A stretch of DNA of 64,000 bases, from NCBI RefSeq assembly GCF_015832195.1, contig NC_052017.1, positions 13,654,790 to 13,718,789 on the forward strand, given 5' to 3'. The number at the start of each line of letters is the position of its first letter. Positions within the stretch are counted from its first letter, which is position 1. Positions 12,950-26,100 of this stretch are shown piece after piece. Source of the stretch: Motacilla alba alba (lineage: Eukaryota; Chordata; Aves; Passeriformes; Motacillidae). The position numbers and the translations under genes were made by a program. Under the pieces are notes generated by a model, which saw only the letters and a list, made by a program, of their open reading frames with translations, made no database searches and was not told where the DNA came from.

Positions 12950-14424
12950 TTAGTTAATGGGCTGTATTCCTTCCTTGCATAGGGCTGCTGAAAGTGGCAG
13001 TCCTTGGAGGAAAGGAGAACTTGCTGCATAAGGTGCCTGCAGCTTCCCCTGTGCCTTCACTGGAGACACTGAGGACAGCCAACACGACTGGAGGGAAGAA
13101 CAAAGCAGAGTCTTTTCTGGTGGTGTGCTCTGCTTCCCACTGACTTTCCTTAGTAGGAATTTCAAGGGAAATTGACAGAAAGCTTCCTCAAGGTGTGCAC
13201 CAGGTGTATGTGTATATTCTCTCACTGAGAGTCTGTCAGGATTTGGAAAGAGCAGAAAAAAATATTCAAGAATTGGATGCTGTGAATTTACAACAGGGTT
13301 CTTCAAATCAGAGGTGCCTGAACACAAAATGCTCTCCCAACCAGGTCTTGGCTGGGAATCTTGTTAGATGGGGAGCTTGCTAAAAGCAAGATCCCCTTAC
13401 AGTCATGGCAGAAAACCAAACCAATACAGCAACTAGGACTATATGAATGATGACTCCTGTATCTGTAGTCTGAATGGCTGTCTGTGTTTGGGGATCATAA
13501 AAATGTCAGAGCTGGTTTCTTCTGCTGCACTTTAGCAAAAAGTTCCATTTTAGTGCAAAATGTACTTTTACATGCGCCTGACCAAAATGCAACTGTTAAA
13601 ACAGAAAAGCTTGGCCAACATTGCAGCAGAGAAATGTTTGGGAAATATTGACTGGAGCATTCATTACTAATTTTTCTAGGGCCAGATTTTCATCATTAAG
13701 TTCTCTTCTTGCATATGAAATTTCCTGCCATCAAATAATTACAAACACATTTTTTTTTCTATAAGCAATCACAGTGTTTTAATTCAAGTTTTAGAAACTA
13801 AATAGTAATATTTACACCTCTGAAAAAAAAGTCAAGGCCAGAAGGACTGATACTAGACTTTCAGGTCTACATTGTTTTTTGCAAAAGGTCAAACTAGCAC
13901 ATTTTCTTGTCCCATTTAAGTAGTCATAAAAATTCTCACTATTGCCACTTACCTGCTCTTTGGCAATGATTAATCCAAGCCTTTTCAGTGTCCCCTGTGA
14001 GCAAAGGAACAACTGCTGCTCTGTCTCTGCTATGGATACATCTTATACAGAGGTGATTGTCCACCACTTCTACATACATCCCCTGCCACCAGGGCATCAT
14101 TTGTGCCTGGCAGAGTACACAAGGACGGCAGAAAGAGTTTTTTTGAATATCTGATTGCTCAGTAGAGCTCTCTGTAACTGGGGGAACAGAAATAACCTTT
14201 TGCACTGAGTTGAGAGTCCCTGACAGAGGCACCTTTAGCAAGTGCGTGAATGAGTTCACTGTACTGAGCACAGAGCCCTGTGCCTTTTCTGCTCGTGACT
14301 CTTTGGTGATGGTGGCTGCATTTCTCCTACAGGTTAGCCCTAAAGCTGAGGTGTAGCTCTTCTGCCATTCAAACAATTGCAAAGCCCCAGTCTTTTTCAT
14401 CAGTGTGGCTGGCCATAGGTGCAA
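12950..14424 (-). other. Possible two-exon minus-strand ORF (hypothesis only)
   Basis: Two open frames of 161 codons (14424-13939) and 125 codons (13327-12950) lie on the minus strand. Near the end of the first is a perfect CAG|GTAAGT donor with last exon base 13953, leaving one base of a codon. An acceptor ending CTCTCAG, with first exon base 13224, would restore the second frame after a 728-base intron. A further acceptor-like ..CTGTTCCCCCAG would start the upstream exon at 14177. The first frame has CxxC (CVLC) and CxxC (CIRC) pairs about 24 residues apart, reminiscent of a zinc ribbon. I recognise no family. ORF lengths are close to chance, there is no nearby AATAAA, and upstream exons are missing. 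Treat it as noncoding unless transcripts say otherwise. Confidence 0.15.
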
Positions 14425-16147
14425 GGCAGTGCAACAGGAAGAACGAAGCTGTTCTTGCCTTGCTCCTTTGGCCAGGGTGTTTCTCTGCCCTCCTGTCAGT
14501 TGATTTTACTCATGAACAGCAAGCAGTCCTCGGTCTCCTGCCATTTCACTCAAGTCTGAAAAACCCCAGAGTGGCTGCTGAGTTTTAATGTGAGTGTTCA
14601 CAGGTAGCTGGCAATTAGCACTACCCTGCCTACCCCTGCTTGTACAAAGACAATGAGAACCAGAATTTCTTCTGTTTGATGATGATTGCTAAGAAACTCT
14701 GGCTAAAATGTGTCTGAGCTGTTCCCTCCCTGTCCCTCACCCAGCTGGCTCTATAATCATCGTCCCTTTTCACTCAGGCTGCAAAGTAGCTCTTAGCAGA
14801 AGAGCAGAGTTTGAAAAATGCCAGTCACTTTCACAACCATATGGCAACCACATTGATTGGGTGGCTGAGAAGGGCTGTGATGTTACCACATGTCTGTAAT
14901 TTTTCTGTTTTAATGTGGACAACCTCAGGTGCAATTTTAGGTTAAGCCAAATGCAGGTTTGAGTGTTTAATCTGTCTCAGGTCATATTGTGCAGTAGAAA
15001 AACATAAGTGCATTCCTAGTTGTAAAATAGTTTTGTGAATCCCTTCAGAAAGGAAATGAGACTGATTTAAGAAAAGATTCTGATGTCCTAGGGGTAGAAG
15101 GTGCAGCCACAAAAGTGTTCCTTTTTACTGCACTTTTAAGTAATACACAGTATAGTAAATACATAAGAAAAACAATGCATAAAATGAGGTCTGAAACAAA
15201 AGGTTTCCTCCACCTCACTCTCACCTGAACTTACTCCTGCTCCTTGCCATTTCCTGATACTAGCACCTGTATGGTGGCAAGGTGAGATCAACTTACTGAG
15301 TCAAGAGACAGGTAAACCTTCAAAAAATTAGGAAAAAAAAATGGGATAGTTACATGCTTGTGCAGAATGATGCCTGGGTCAGGCAGGAATACCTGGGACA
15401 AGTAACAAATGCTGGGACCATGCCCTGGCCTCTCACACTGAACATGAGGAGCTGGTGATGGACATGAGAAGCAGGGAGTGTGCTGAGAGGCACAGTGTTT
15501 ATCGATGCATTTTCTGTCCGGTGACTTTGCAGTCACCAATTAATTATCCTGTAACCAATGCCTTTCAGAAGAGGACATTTTTCCTTCTGTGGACATTCAA
15601 AGACAGAAAATTATATCATTGCTGTTTTTAAGCCATTCACACCACTTGTGACTGGGAGAAGAAAGAATACTTGTCTATCAGCCTGAACCAGACACTTGGG
15701 GTTTTGGCAAAGTCAGTGGTTAGATGGAAGCACAGAGAGATACATGTAGAGATTCTCACACTGATCTGTGCAGCATACGTGGTTTGAGAGGGTTCAGGGA
15801 AAAAAATTTCACAATTCTCTCTGGTTAAACATGACTAACAATGAGGTAATGGTGGCTCAGAAACATGTTGTAGTTAAGGTTGCACTCGAGAGACTGTGGT
15901 TAGCTTCCCAGGCTCTGCAATTGGGCCAAGAAAAGTAATTACAGCGATTAATAATAATGTTTGATTTGCCAGTCACATAGTCCATTCCTCAGAGCTGGTT
16001 GGTCGGGAGGAGGGGGAGGTAAACTGTGGGAAGGAAACTGGAGCAACAAAGTACAGCTCTTGCAGTGTATAACCAAACGCTGCTGGAGCCACCTCAATCT
16101 GGTGTCAGCAATTTTCATACAGCTGCAAACGGCAGCCGTGGGTTTGT
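14425..16147. other. Unique noncoding stretch
   Basis: No gene or recognised repeat was found. Only short open frames occur, and the sequence has ordinary mixed composition. Confidence 0.65.
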
Positions 16148-16317
16148 GCTGTATGGCAGGAGTTAGCCAGGGTGTGTGTGTGCTGTATGGCAGGAGTTAG
16201 CCAGGGTGTGTGTGTGCTGTATGGCAGGAGTTAGCCAGGGTGTGTGTGTGCTGTATGGCAGGAGTTAGCCAGGGTGTGTGTGTGCTGTATGGCAGGAGTT
16301 AGCCAGGGTGTGTGTGT
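16148..16317 (+). repeat. 34-bp minisatellite, five copies
   Basis: A 34-base unit beginning GCTGTATGGCAGGAGTTAGC and ending in CCAGGGTGTGTGTGT repeats with exact 34-base period from 16148, 16182, 16216, 16250 and 16284. The copies appear identical, so the array is young or recently homogenised. The GT-rich end of each unit is itself slippage-prone. A neighbouring 12-base duplication (GTGCCCCACGGCT motif, about 16366-16391) lies just downstream. Copy number is probably polymorphic. Confidence 0.95.
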
Positions 16318-19300
16318 AGTGCTGGGGTGGATGCTGGCAGCGCAGTGCAGGATAACTCACGTGCTGTGCCCCACGGCTGTGCCCCACGGCTGAGGCACTG
16401 CGCTCAACAGAGGAGGCTGCTTTGTGTAATGAGCACCAGGCACTGTGATGCTGTGCTCTGGAAAAAGGCTGTGCTGCTTTGCAGGGCTGGACTCTACAGC
16501 CAGGACAACATTTTGTATTCCTGAGGATGAACAGCTATGAGAACCTCACCTTTCTGTTGGGGATTTACCGGGAATGCAGCAGTAAACAGCAATGTATAAT
16601 GGGAATTGGAAAGGAAGCCTTGCCTGTAGCACTAATCATAAAACCTTAGTAGCGTCCCATTGTGTGTTTCCTACCCCTGCCTGTCAGTGTGCCTGTTGGG
16701 AAGGTGGGGCACACAGGAGGAAGCAGGCAAGGGCTGCCATGGCAGAGCCAGCAGGAAAAAAGCAAAAGCCAATCCCCTGGCAAAGTTTGGCTTCATGATT
16801 ACTGGAGTCCTTGGTGTCACCACAATGAAGAGGAGTTGCCATGGAAACCATTGCAAAAGATTAAGCATCTCAAGGAAACCTGATTGTGAGAGAATGGTTG
16901 GAAATAGAAGAATTAAATTAATGTAGAAATGATGTTTTTGTTTCATTTCACAAGTCATGGTAGGAACCTTTACATTCACAAACATCCAATTAAGAGAGAA
17001 GTTATAGTGAAATCTGAAAGCCTTATTTCGGAGAAGCATGATTGCTCTATAATTAAAGGAAAATAAATAGTGTTTTACTATCCAAAATGAAAATCCAGTG
17101 GTGCAGACTTTGTTATTCTTCATTTTCCCACTGTAGGATCTGCCGAATTTTTTGACATTTAAGGCAGACAGGCTGCAGTGACCCCCTGGGATATACTCAC
17201 AGGTGCAGTGGCTTCCAGCCATGGAGTGGCCAAATGAATTTCAGATAGTTGGGAGAGGAAGGGAACACTTAACTCCTCATTCTCTTTTGTCACATGCTGG
17301 CCAGGGTCCTGGACCAGCTAAGCTGTGCTCATTTGCAAGTTATGAGAACAGAATGGCAAAGGTCAGTGTTTTATTCTGTCTGTGCTGGGCACTGCCTATG
17401 CCAGTCCTTGGCATAAAGCAAAAGACGCTTCAAACTGTTCTATAGTGATGAGAAATTACTGGCACAGCTGGCTTAGGCAACTGGGAAGAAGGAAGGCATG
17501 GAGCTCATGACCACTCCTTCCCCTTCTGGTAATGCCCCAGGGACAGCCAGGGAGTTGGCATCTGGACCCTACAGAGGAAACTAAAGCCAAGTAACAAGTT
17601 ACAGCTTTCATGCAATACTAGAAAATAACTGAGTCTCATGGATGGACTGGAGAATCCAACCCCCTGACCCCTGCCCTTGCATCAGCACTTCAATGTGTCA
17701 CAGTCACCAAGGGATTCATCTCTTAAAATGGTATTACTGGCCTAGTATAAAATCAATGGCACTGGTTTCACCCTGCTGCTCTGAGAACGTTTCCGGGAAA
17801 AGGGGAGATTATGTTTCATCAGTGAGAGCACTAAACTCTGTGTCAAGAAAACACGATGAAGTGTTTGGCAATAACAGGAGACAACCCTAGGATGACAGAG
17901 TAAGTGTGTGCAGAGGCTCTTTCTTGGTTTGGAATAGATGTGTTGTGTCATTAAAGCTGTCTTGTTCAGCGCAGAGTCTCTGAAATAACAACACTGGAAC
18001 ATCAGAAGAACATGGCTCCTCCATCTCCTCCTTGGAACGAGTAGTATCCATGCAGCTGAATCTGGCCACAGTCAAGGAGCTCAGGTTTGGTCTAGAAGGT
18101 CTTCGTTCACTTTAAAGACCTGTCCATTGACCAGTCTTCATCCAGTCTTACAAATCTAGAGCTCCATTTGCCCAAACAGTGCTACTTCATAATTAAGATG
18201 TCAAGGGAGATAATGAAATTATTAAGTGCTTCTCAGTCAGGAAATATGGAGCTGCATAATTTTTTTTATTGAACCTCTGTGATGACCAATACCTTCCTTC
18301 TCTGTTTGCTTAAGGCATTGCCTGAGGGGACAGAAACTCACACCACAGAAGACAAACACAGTCCTTCCTGATTAAGTTTTATTGCTGAACTCCAAAACTT
18401 TCATCCAGACAGAGTGTCTTGCACTACACTAACCTGTGTCTTCATGAATAAAGGCCAAATTCACTTTCCCCAAGTGTTTATGATATCAACACTGTACTAG
18501 AAGGTGGTAGGTGATTAAACTTCTCAAGTGTGTCCCTGAATGATGGAAGAGTGTTGGATGTTTCACAGCAGGTCCAAAGGTTCTGTGTTGAAGATGGCTT
18601 TGGCACTGCTGCTGGACCCTTTCATTTACAACTGTCACATAAAAACTGTGACACTGGGCAATCTTTGTCTCAATTTTGCAAGATCTCTCTGACCATTGCA
18701 TGGTGCTTTTTGTAAGATACCTCTGAGAGCCCTTTGGAAACCTGAGTTGATGCACATGATTGTTTTAGATGCTGGGAATAGAAGTGCCCTGATACTGGGG
18801 TAATGAATGTGAAATAAAACCCCAGAAAAAAGAAAATAAGTACACCAGCAGACACAAACAGCTGTACTGGCTTCCTGTTTGCATCTGGCTTTAAGTCAAG
18901 CTGCTGAGATAGCTCTCTAAAGTCCTGCATGGATGGAGTCCTGCTCTGCTGTGACTGCCTGAGCCTAAAAATTTTGCAGTCATATTAAAAGCCAGCTGAG
19001 ATATGTGCTCATATTTTGTTGCTGGGGGCAGCGAGGCTGTGTGGAGCACTCATGGTCTTGTCTTGTATGTTCAACAAGAGCAAGCAAGATGTTTTCAGAG
19101 TCTGGCATACAATTCAGCTTTCCTCTCAGACTTTCTCAGAAGGGGCTTGGCATTTAGTTTGTTGACTTGGTGGGTTTGTATGCTAGCACTGATCAATAGC
19201 ATGACATGCAGCGTTTGTCACTGCTGCACATGGATTCTGAGACTTGTATGGATCAGGAAAACAAAGTGCAATGAAATGAATCCATAAAAGCGTGTTTTCT

Positions 19301-22300
19301 TTTTTTTTTTTATTCTAGCAGACTAGAGAAATAAATGTAAAAGAAAACATTTTCCATTCTTATAATTATTTAAGCCTATATCTCAATGTGAATCTCTGTT
19401 AAGAATAGTGCAGTAGTTTTTTCTTTCTTCTGCCTTTCCCACACTGTTGTGCTGTTCACTTTATTATTGCTGTCACAATCTGCTCTCTGTCCAATATGAT
19501 TGCTATCCCCAAAGGTTTATTCTACATAGCAAACATCCTGTAATAGTGACCTACTCTAATAACAGGAAATTTATTTTTAAACTGCATAATGCCTGCTCCA
19601 TATTAATCTGCTTCTTTAAAAAAAAAAAGAAAAAAAAAGTTTGACATGAAAATCTACTAGTATTGCCCAAAGCCTGATAATTTTTCACAGAATTTTATAT
19701 CTTCTGAAGTTCACAGTGTTCACTAATTTGAGATAGCAATGAGGCATTTTTTCTTTCCTCTTCTGGTCAATAGATGCTAAATAATAAATATCAGGAAACA
19801 ATCAAATCAGTCAAACATCAAAGGTCAATGCTCATCAGTCACAATCTTTTCAGAAGCAACTTTATTGTCCTCCTTTCAACCAGTAGCTGCAGAAAGAAGT
19901 TAACCCTTGGTGTGCATAGACAATAGTCTAAAATAGCTCATGACTCTCAGCATACATTCCAGAATGGGTCAATTTTTATCCAACTGCATTCCTCTTCCCT
20001 TCTTCCCTACCTAGCCTCACCTTTGTGATACCACTTTGGGGTCAATGGCATTATTATCCAGTGGGTGATGAGACATCAGTCTTGGTTTTTCTGTCTCTAA
20101 GTGATTTTCTTGGGAAGCAAGAAAACCCATCCCGTCAGATCCCTCTTCAAAGGGTCCAGTAAGTTTGCATTCACTACATCTGTTGGAATATCTAATGAAT
20201 AAGTGTAATCCTTTTGGGTTTGCTAATACAAAGAACTAATACATCTTAGACCATATTTTAATACCCTTAAGCCTGAAGGGTCACATTATCAAATCTCTGC
20301 TCTGTCAAAGTATTTTCAATTGCATTTTTTTAATGCTTTTAAACATGACTTGACAGTGCTTCTTCTAGATCCATTTTATATTTTGCATTGTCTGCCTCAA
20401 GGATATCGTATGCATCTCTATCTTAATGAAGTGGAGTTCTGTATCTACTACCAGGCTATTTTCTCCCAGATAAATCATCATGTCTGCTCCTGTCAATGCA
20501 TCTAACGTAACGCACCGATGAGAGCTCCAGCTGATTTCCACTAGTCTGTCTCTCTTCCCTGTGTATCCCTGTACTCTGCACTGCATGGCTAGCCCCTGGT
20601 GCTTCCTCATCACTGCTCTGACACTGATCACCTTTATGCTCCACGGTTTTCCTTTTTATATGTTGAGTGGGGCCTCATGCACTCAGACCATACTGCAGGA
20701 AAGAAAACTCGTTCTGTGTGTTAGGCTATCTGAGAATTCAAACAGAAAATAAAATTTAGCAAAACTTCAACATAGTTTTCCTTCCCAGCTTGGCCAAATC
20801 TTTCTTCAGATAAAATACTCACAAAGCTGTCACTGATTCTGACAGGAAGTATGTGCTTAACACTTTACTTTTTACCAGTAAATGGTGCTTTCCCATGCTA
20901 GCATTCAATTTGGACAATATTTAACAAAAAGCCTAATGAGTTCATGTCTTAATATTAGAACTGAGACAGAGTGTAAAGCCATTAACTTTTGTATCTGTTG
21001 CCAAAATATCCTGGGAATGAGCTGGTTGCTACCAGTTATAGTTGATAAAATGTGTATGCTGTCCACTGTCTGATGGGCCACTGCCCTCCTACTAAAGAGT
21101 TTTGAGTCATTAAAACAGTTGCAAGAGGTATGATTGGTAGTGATTCCCAATCTCTAGGTGTATTTGACTTTACTTGACTTGAGTCTAATTAAATTTCTAA
21201 AAAGATGACAAACATCCTTTCCAATTATTGGATGTATTTGCTTTTGAAATGCCAGTGCATTTATGGAATCCCTGTTGGTTGGAGCTGCTTGGCCTGTGTT
21301 ATGATGAGCTGCAGCCTGTCCCTCCATGCTGCCATGGTGACAACTAGAAACCAGTGCACAAAATCCTCCATACTCCCATGGACATGAGGGATATTGACAG
21401 GAGAACTTGTCTTTTTATAAGCTTCTGTCACCATTTTTCAACTTGTCCTTCTTTCTGGCTTGGCAGGATTAAAAGTGTGCTAGAAAAAAAAAAAAAAACA
21501 GAGGTGGGGGAAAAAATTCAGTGTGTTCCCTAAATGCATGTCTAATTTCTTTAGTGTGAAACATCTTCCTTTCTGCTTCTGTTTCACATTTTAATAATTG
21601 TATCACATGCAATAGAAATGATAGATAAATGTATATCAAAACATTTTGGGTTTTTATCCATTTCAACATACTCATTTTCCTATCCAAAAGGAGAACATCT
21701 GTATTCATGAGAATGCTGAAAATGACAAAAAATGACAAAAAATGCAAAATTTCACAGTCTTCTTTAGAGTTGGGAACTGTACAAGTTCTGCCATGCAGAC
21801 TGCTGTAGCAATATCCTATTAATTTTCCTCAGGATTCTTTTTCATATAAGCAAACTCTCTGATATTTTGTTGTAAAAAAAATTGTACCAGTTGAACACTT
21901 CTGCAATAAAAAAGAGATGGGCTAACTTCTAGAGAAAGGCCTCCTCTCCTTCTGTAATGATCACAATATTTATGTAAAAGTAAGGATTGCACCTGTTACA
22001 ATCACTCGTTTACACCCTTTTAAAACAAAGCAATATTTTCCCCCTCAGATCTAGTTCCAGCATTCAAAATCTTTACAAAGACAGCTGAATGCTGGGGTCA
22101 GATGCAGTGGGGTGGAGCTTCCCCTTTTCTGGCAATAAAGTGTTTCTGCATTTTTTAACTGAGCAAGCCAAAGCTTGTAAAAAGTAATTTATGAACTTGG
22201 ATAGGAATCTGTGCTTGAAGAGAAAACAGTTGGTGTGATTATGGACAATAATGAGGAAGCAGGTGGGATACTCTTCAGTTTCCTCTGGCAATATGCAATG

Positions 22301-22597
22301 GATAAATAGAAATAAAACTTGAAAGAGAACTTTCTTTTCCTGGCATTTGCACTGTCAGAATGACTTTGACCCTTAACTGGTATGTCCAGTACCTTTGCCC
22401 AGGTGCTGTGTGTGGGTACATTTTGCTGGCAAGGATGACCTAGTATTAAAAGTAACTACATTTATAACTTTCTCTTGGCCCCTAGTTGGGTCAAGGAACT
22501 AGATCAGAGAGAGAACGAAAGATTTGAAGGAAAATAGTGCATCATATGAAAAACAGACATACAGGGTGAAGAAAATTAAAGGCAACAGCAGCCAGTT
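16318..22597. other. Noncoding stretch with small repeats and splice-like tracts
   Basis: The longest open frame in the window apart from the microsatellite-inflated one is here (16671-17222, minus, 183 codons), but it shows no domain and no start context. A poly-T plus ATTCTAGCAG tract at about 19300-19320 resembles a 3' splice site without a matching exon. A 10-bp AATGACAAAA duplication lies at 21721-21745. A-rich runs occur at 19618-19638 and 21484-21499. No mobile element was recognised. Confidence 0.6.
16835..16848 (+). promoter_or_regulatory. RFX-type X-box motif
   Basis: GTTGCCATGGAAAC matches the palindromic RFX-family X-box consensus (GTTGCCATGGCAAC type) at 13 of 14 positions. About 90 bases upstream is a perfect 12-base palindrome CTGCCATGGCAG (16734-16745) sharing the same core. 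RFX factors bind such sites near cilia and immune genes. Whether this copy is bound is unknown, since no promoter or gene is visible next to it. Confidence 0.35.
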
Positions 22598-22678
22598 GGA
22601 ATGGAAGAGGATTTAGGGCTGAAAGCGAGCTCTGGAAGTTGTCTGGTCCACCATCCCAATCAAAGCAGGGACAGAAGT
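22598..22678 (-). mobile_element. CR1 LINE 3'-end fragment, antisense
   Basis: The plus strand has GAATGGAAGAGGATTTAGGG, then CTCTGGAAGTTGTCTGGTCC and CAAAGCAGGGACAG. This follows the order of reverse-complemented avian CR1 ends (GAATGG..GGTTGGAAGGGACCTCTGGAGATCATCTGGTCCAACC..AAGCAGGG). It is an old, truncated copy on the minus strand with its very terminal repeat lost. The assignment is from remembered consensus. Confidence 0.7.
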
Positions 22679-22991
22679 TCACTTGCAAAGCAAAAATGTG
22701 AAGAAAAGGCATTTTTCTGCAGTAAGCTGCTGGCTTTCTCTTTTTTTCTGAGACATGAGGTACACAAAGTGCATATAAACCCCACCATGACACCAGTCAA
22801 TGCCCAGAATGCCACATTAAGCAGACCTCTGTATCAATTGCTTTTACTTCCAATTACTGCTTCCCAACCCAGCTCCTGCTCCCTGCAAAGGCTAACTGAC
22901 TGATGCTGCTGAAGTCACATAAGTGCTGATAATACCAAGAATTTGGTCTGCAGTTTATCAGCAGCCCTCAAATCTCATTACCAGGTGGATG

Positions 22992-23108
22992 GACATCATT
23001 ATCTCTTTATCCTGTTGGGAATAACAGTGTGCAGAGAAGTTCCTTGCTGAAGGTCATACAGCAAGTCACTGTAAGAGTCTGAAAGTGGAATTAAGGTCAG
23101 TTGTATCC
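22992..23108 (-). mobile_element. MIR-like ancient SINE fragment
   Basis: The plus strand runs CATCATTATCTC..CAGAGAAGTTCC..GCTGAAGGTCATACAGCAAG..AGAGTCTGAAAGTGG. This parallels reverse-complemented MIR: CATTATTATCCCC..CAGAGAGGTTAAG..CCAAGGTCACACAGCTAG..GGCAGAG. Order, spacing and strand agree over about 100 bases with the divergence expected of an amniote-age element. An L2 LINE origin of part of it cannot be excluded, since MIR and L2 share a 3' segment. Confidence 0.6.
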
Positions 23109-26100
23109 TCATCACAGACACTCACATGTTGATAAAGCTGCTGGCATTGCACCCATGTGGTTATCAGGACCATTAACTGAACCTCCTCATAGTGGGAATG
23201 GGAGGGCTAGTGAATAAGAACTGTCAAAGGTACCTGTCTAGAAAGATGTTCTCTGTCCTGAAAGATAAGAACTAAGCTGGTGTTTATGTGATGCTTAAAA
23301 TTCAGGCTTTTCTAGTGTTTCCTCTTGATGTCTCACTTTTTTTATTCTTTTTTTTTTTCTGTATAGTGTGACCAGTATGACCACACAAAGTATTTCTTCT
23401 CCCTCAGAAAAAAAAACAAACCCAAAGAATAGAAGACACTTCAAACTGAAAGTGTAGCTAAAGTCAGTACATAAACCCAAACTCAAATGTGCATTTGAGG
23501 TGTATCGGCTATGGAAGACTCCTGAAGATAATGAGAGTGGCTACTGAAGCTTACCTCTGCTATGATAAAATGTGTTGCCTGCTGAGAGAATGTTTGTCTG
23601 GAGCGAAAAATCAATGGATCATGGCTATTCCTCACTGTTATTTATTTTAGAACCGATCCAGTTTGAACAGTGGTGCATTTGATCTAGCAAAATCCAGTAA
23701 TTTTTTGCTACTATTTCCATTGGTGAACTTTGTTTAATTTCTTTGTCATCCCTTTGTAGGTTCAGGAATATGTTTCTGTTTATCTATGCAAATATTTCAT
23801 TCATTGACTCTTTATTTTCTTTGTTTCTTTCCCAGGAGGTATCTTTATTCATTACAAATCTAAGTCCTTTTCTTTAAGCTCTCTAGCTATGAAATACAAG
23901 ATATAATCCCTCAATTTATTCCAGTCTAGGAAAAAAAATCAACAGAAGAAAGGCTCAGGATATGTCATAAGATTTATTTCCACTTCAGCATTGTAGACAA
24001 CAGATGATCCATTTACAAAGCAGTGATCTGCGTCCAAGCCTGGACTTCCTGACAAATGGATGTACAAGGGAAAAACACATTCTGAGTATGACTTCTGATT
24101 ACCTATGACAGGTACCTGAGGGTGTCTGTCTCTTTACAGCTTGAGAATCTTTGTATATATTTTATGTAAAAAATAAATTTCTGCTGAATTGAAGTGAACT
24201 GATAAACTTCAGGGATGAAATGAGGTCCTGGTTGTTGCCAAGAAAAATAGTATGATGTTTGGTTATGTTATTAATCTTGAGAAAATACTTTAGGGTAAAT
24301 AAATATTGTTTCAAGTATATGTGAGTACTTTTGAAAAAAGTAGAACAGCTGAGAGCAGTAGAATAGAGGCAACTTTAAAAAGAATAGAGAACTTTTTTTT
24401 TTTTTAATTCAAGCTGCTTAAAATTAATTTAAATGTCTGTTCCTGGTGTAGTGTCTAAGATAAGCTACAGATATTCACAGTTGCCAAGAAGGTGAAGGTG
24501 CAGTGAAAACACCACTGGGGGAATTAATTTCAACCTATTATTCTTCAGCATGTATATTGTTCACAGTATAATTCTATTACCAGACACTATACTGAAATGG
24601 AGCAGGCAGAGCCAGTTGGAGCGTGGGGATCTTGAATAGATGCTCACAATAGCACATTCATTTTCAGCCACCATACAATATGCAAATCTATAGACTGTGA
24701 TTTGTAATTGACCTTAAAACTTACCATCTACATGCCACAGTTCCTGTGAGTACCCCTCTCAGTTTTCCTGCCAGTTTTGCAATAAAGCATCTCATCACGA
24801 AAGTTTTACAAGTAATTTAGTCATCAGTACTTTGAGAATTTTTTCCTTTCTGTTTCAGAATTAGCTGTATTCCAGGCTAATAATTACAAGGAGCTTGTGA
24901 CATTCCTTATCTAAGGGTAGAGCAATGCCTTAATAAATAGAAACAGTTCCTTTTTATGGTTTATAGAAATAAAGCCATTTGAGGGGGCAAATGAGACTTC
25001 TTTGAGTTCCGTTGTACATACTGTTTGATGATAGTGGGGCAGAAGTAAATGTAACTGTTTCACTGGGTCATCAGGTCTGGTGAGGTGCAGAAAGGGACAA
25101 GGATAGAGAAACTTGTTGCCTTGCTGTGGGGTGTTAGCAGAGTCAGTACCTGAGGCAGTCAGCACTGGATGTGAGTGTTTGGGGAGTGGCAGCAGACTGA
25201 CTGCTCTAGCTTACCCAGGGCACTTGTTCATGTCCCTGTTTCTGCTGTAACACAATCCTCAGCAGAGACCCAGCAGCCTGGGTCTGAAGGAAAGGGCTGT
25301 GCCTCTGCCTCTGGCCTTCTGCATCTGTGACTAGAATAGAAGCAACATCACGATGGATATCCTGTGCTGATGCTCCTTCCTATCCTGTCCTTAAAATAAT
25401 TCTATTTCAACTCAACAATACTACTGGGAGTAGTAGAGGAGATGAAAATGGCACCAAGCCACGCAGCCAAGACACTCCCTGACCATAGTGAGAGCTGGAG
25501 ATGGATAAGCTTGATCATACAACTATTGAGCACTATTGACCTTCTCTGCCTCTTTTCCTTATCACTGAGTGCAAACAGCTATTGAGGAAACCTGGGACAA
25601 TGGGTAGAAGGTACCTTTTATCCATAGAAATTTACAGAATGTGGGCATTTCCTTTTACTCATTTACAGAATGCGGGTATTTCCCTGTTTTGTGGGGATCT
25701 AAAAATCTGGAAATGATTCTGCTGATTTTATTCAAGGGACTGTTTTGTGCAGTCTTTATTTCACATTTTGAATTTTTTTAATCTGAGAAATTCTGCTGAA
25801 CAGAGAACTTTAAAATGGCCAAGATAAATACCATTCCACTAAGTAAAACTATTCTGTGGAGCTACGAAATCTACTCAGATTACCAGGAGGTTCAGAAAGG
25901 GATAATAGGACCGGAAATTTAAGTTAACTAAGACATCTGTAAATCGAGATGTAGCCAACATTTTTGGAAAATTAGAAATCAAGAAAATAAGTCCAGCTAT
26001 CCAAATATTTTTACCCCAACTATTTAATTTGCTAAGCACACTTGCATTGTGTTAATATTGTATAGTGCATTGTATTTTGCAGGGGCTTGGAATATTGTCT

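Noticed and set aside
16671..17222. 183-codon minus-strand open frame
   Set aside because: No domain, no splice context, AT-driven Phe/Leu/Asn composition; length is near chance maximum for a 64-kb six-frame search.
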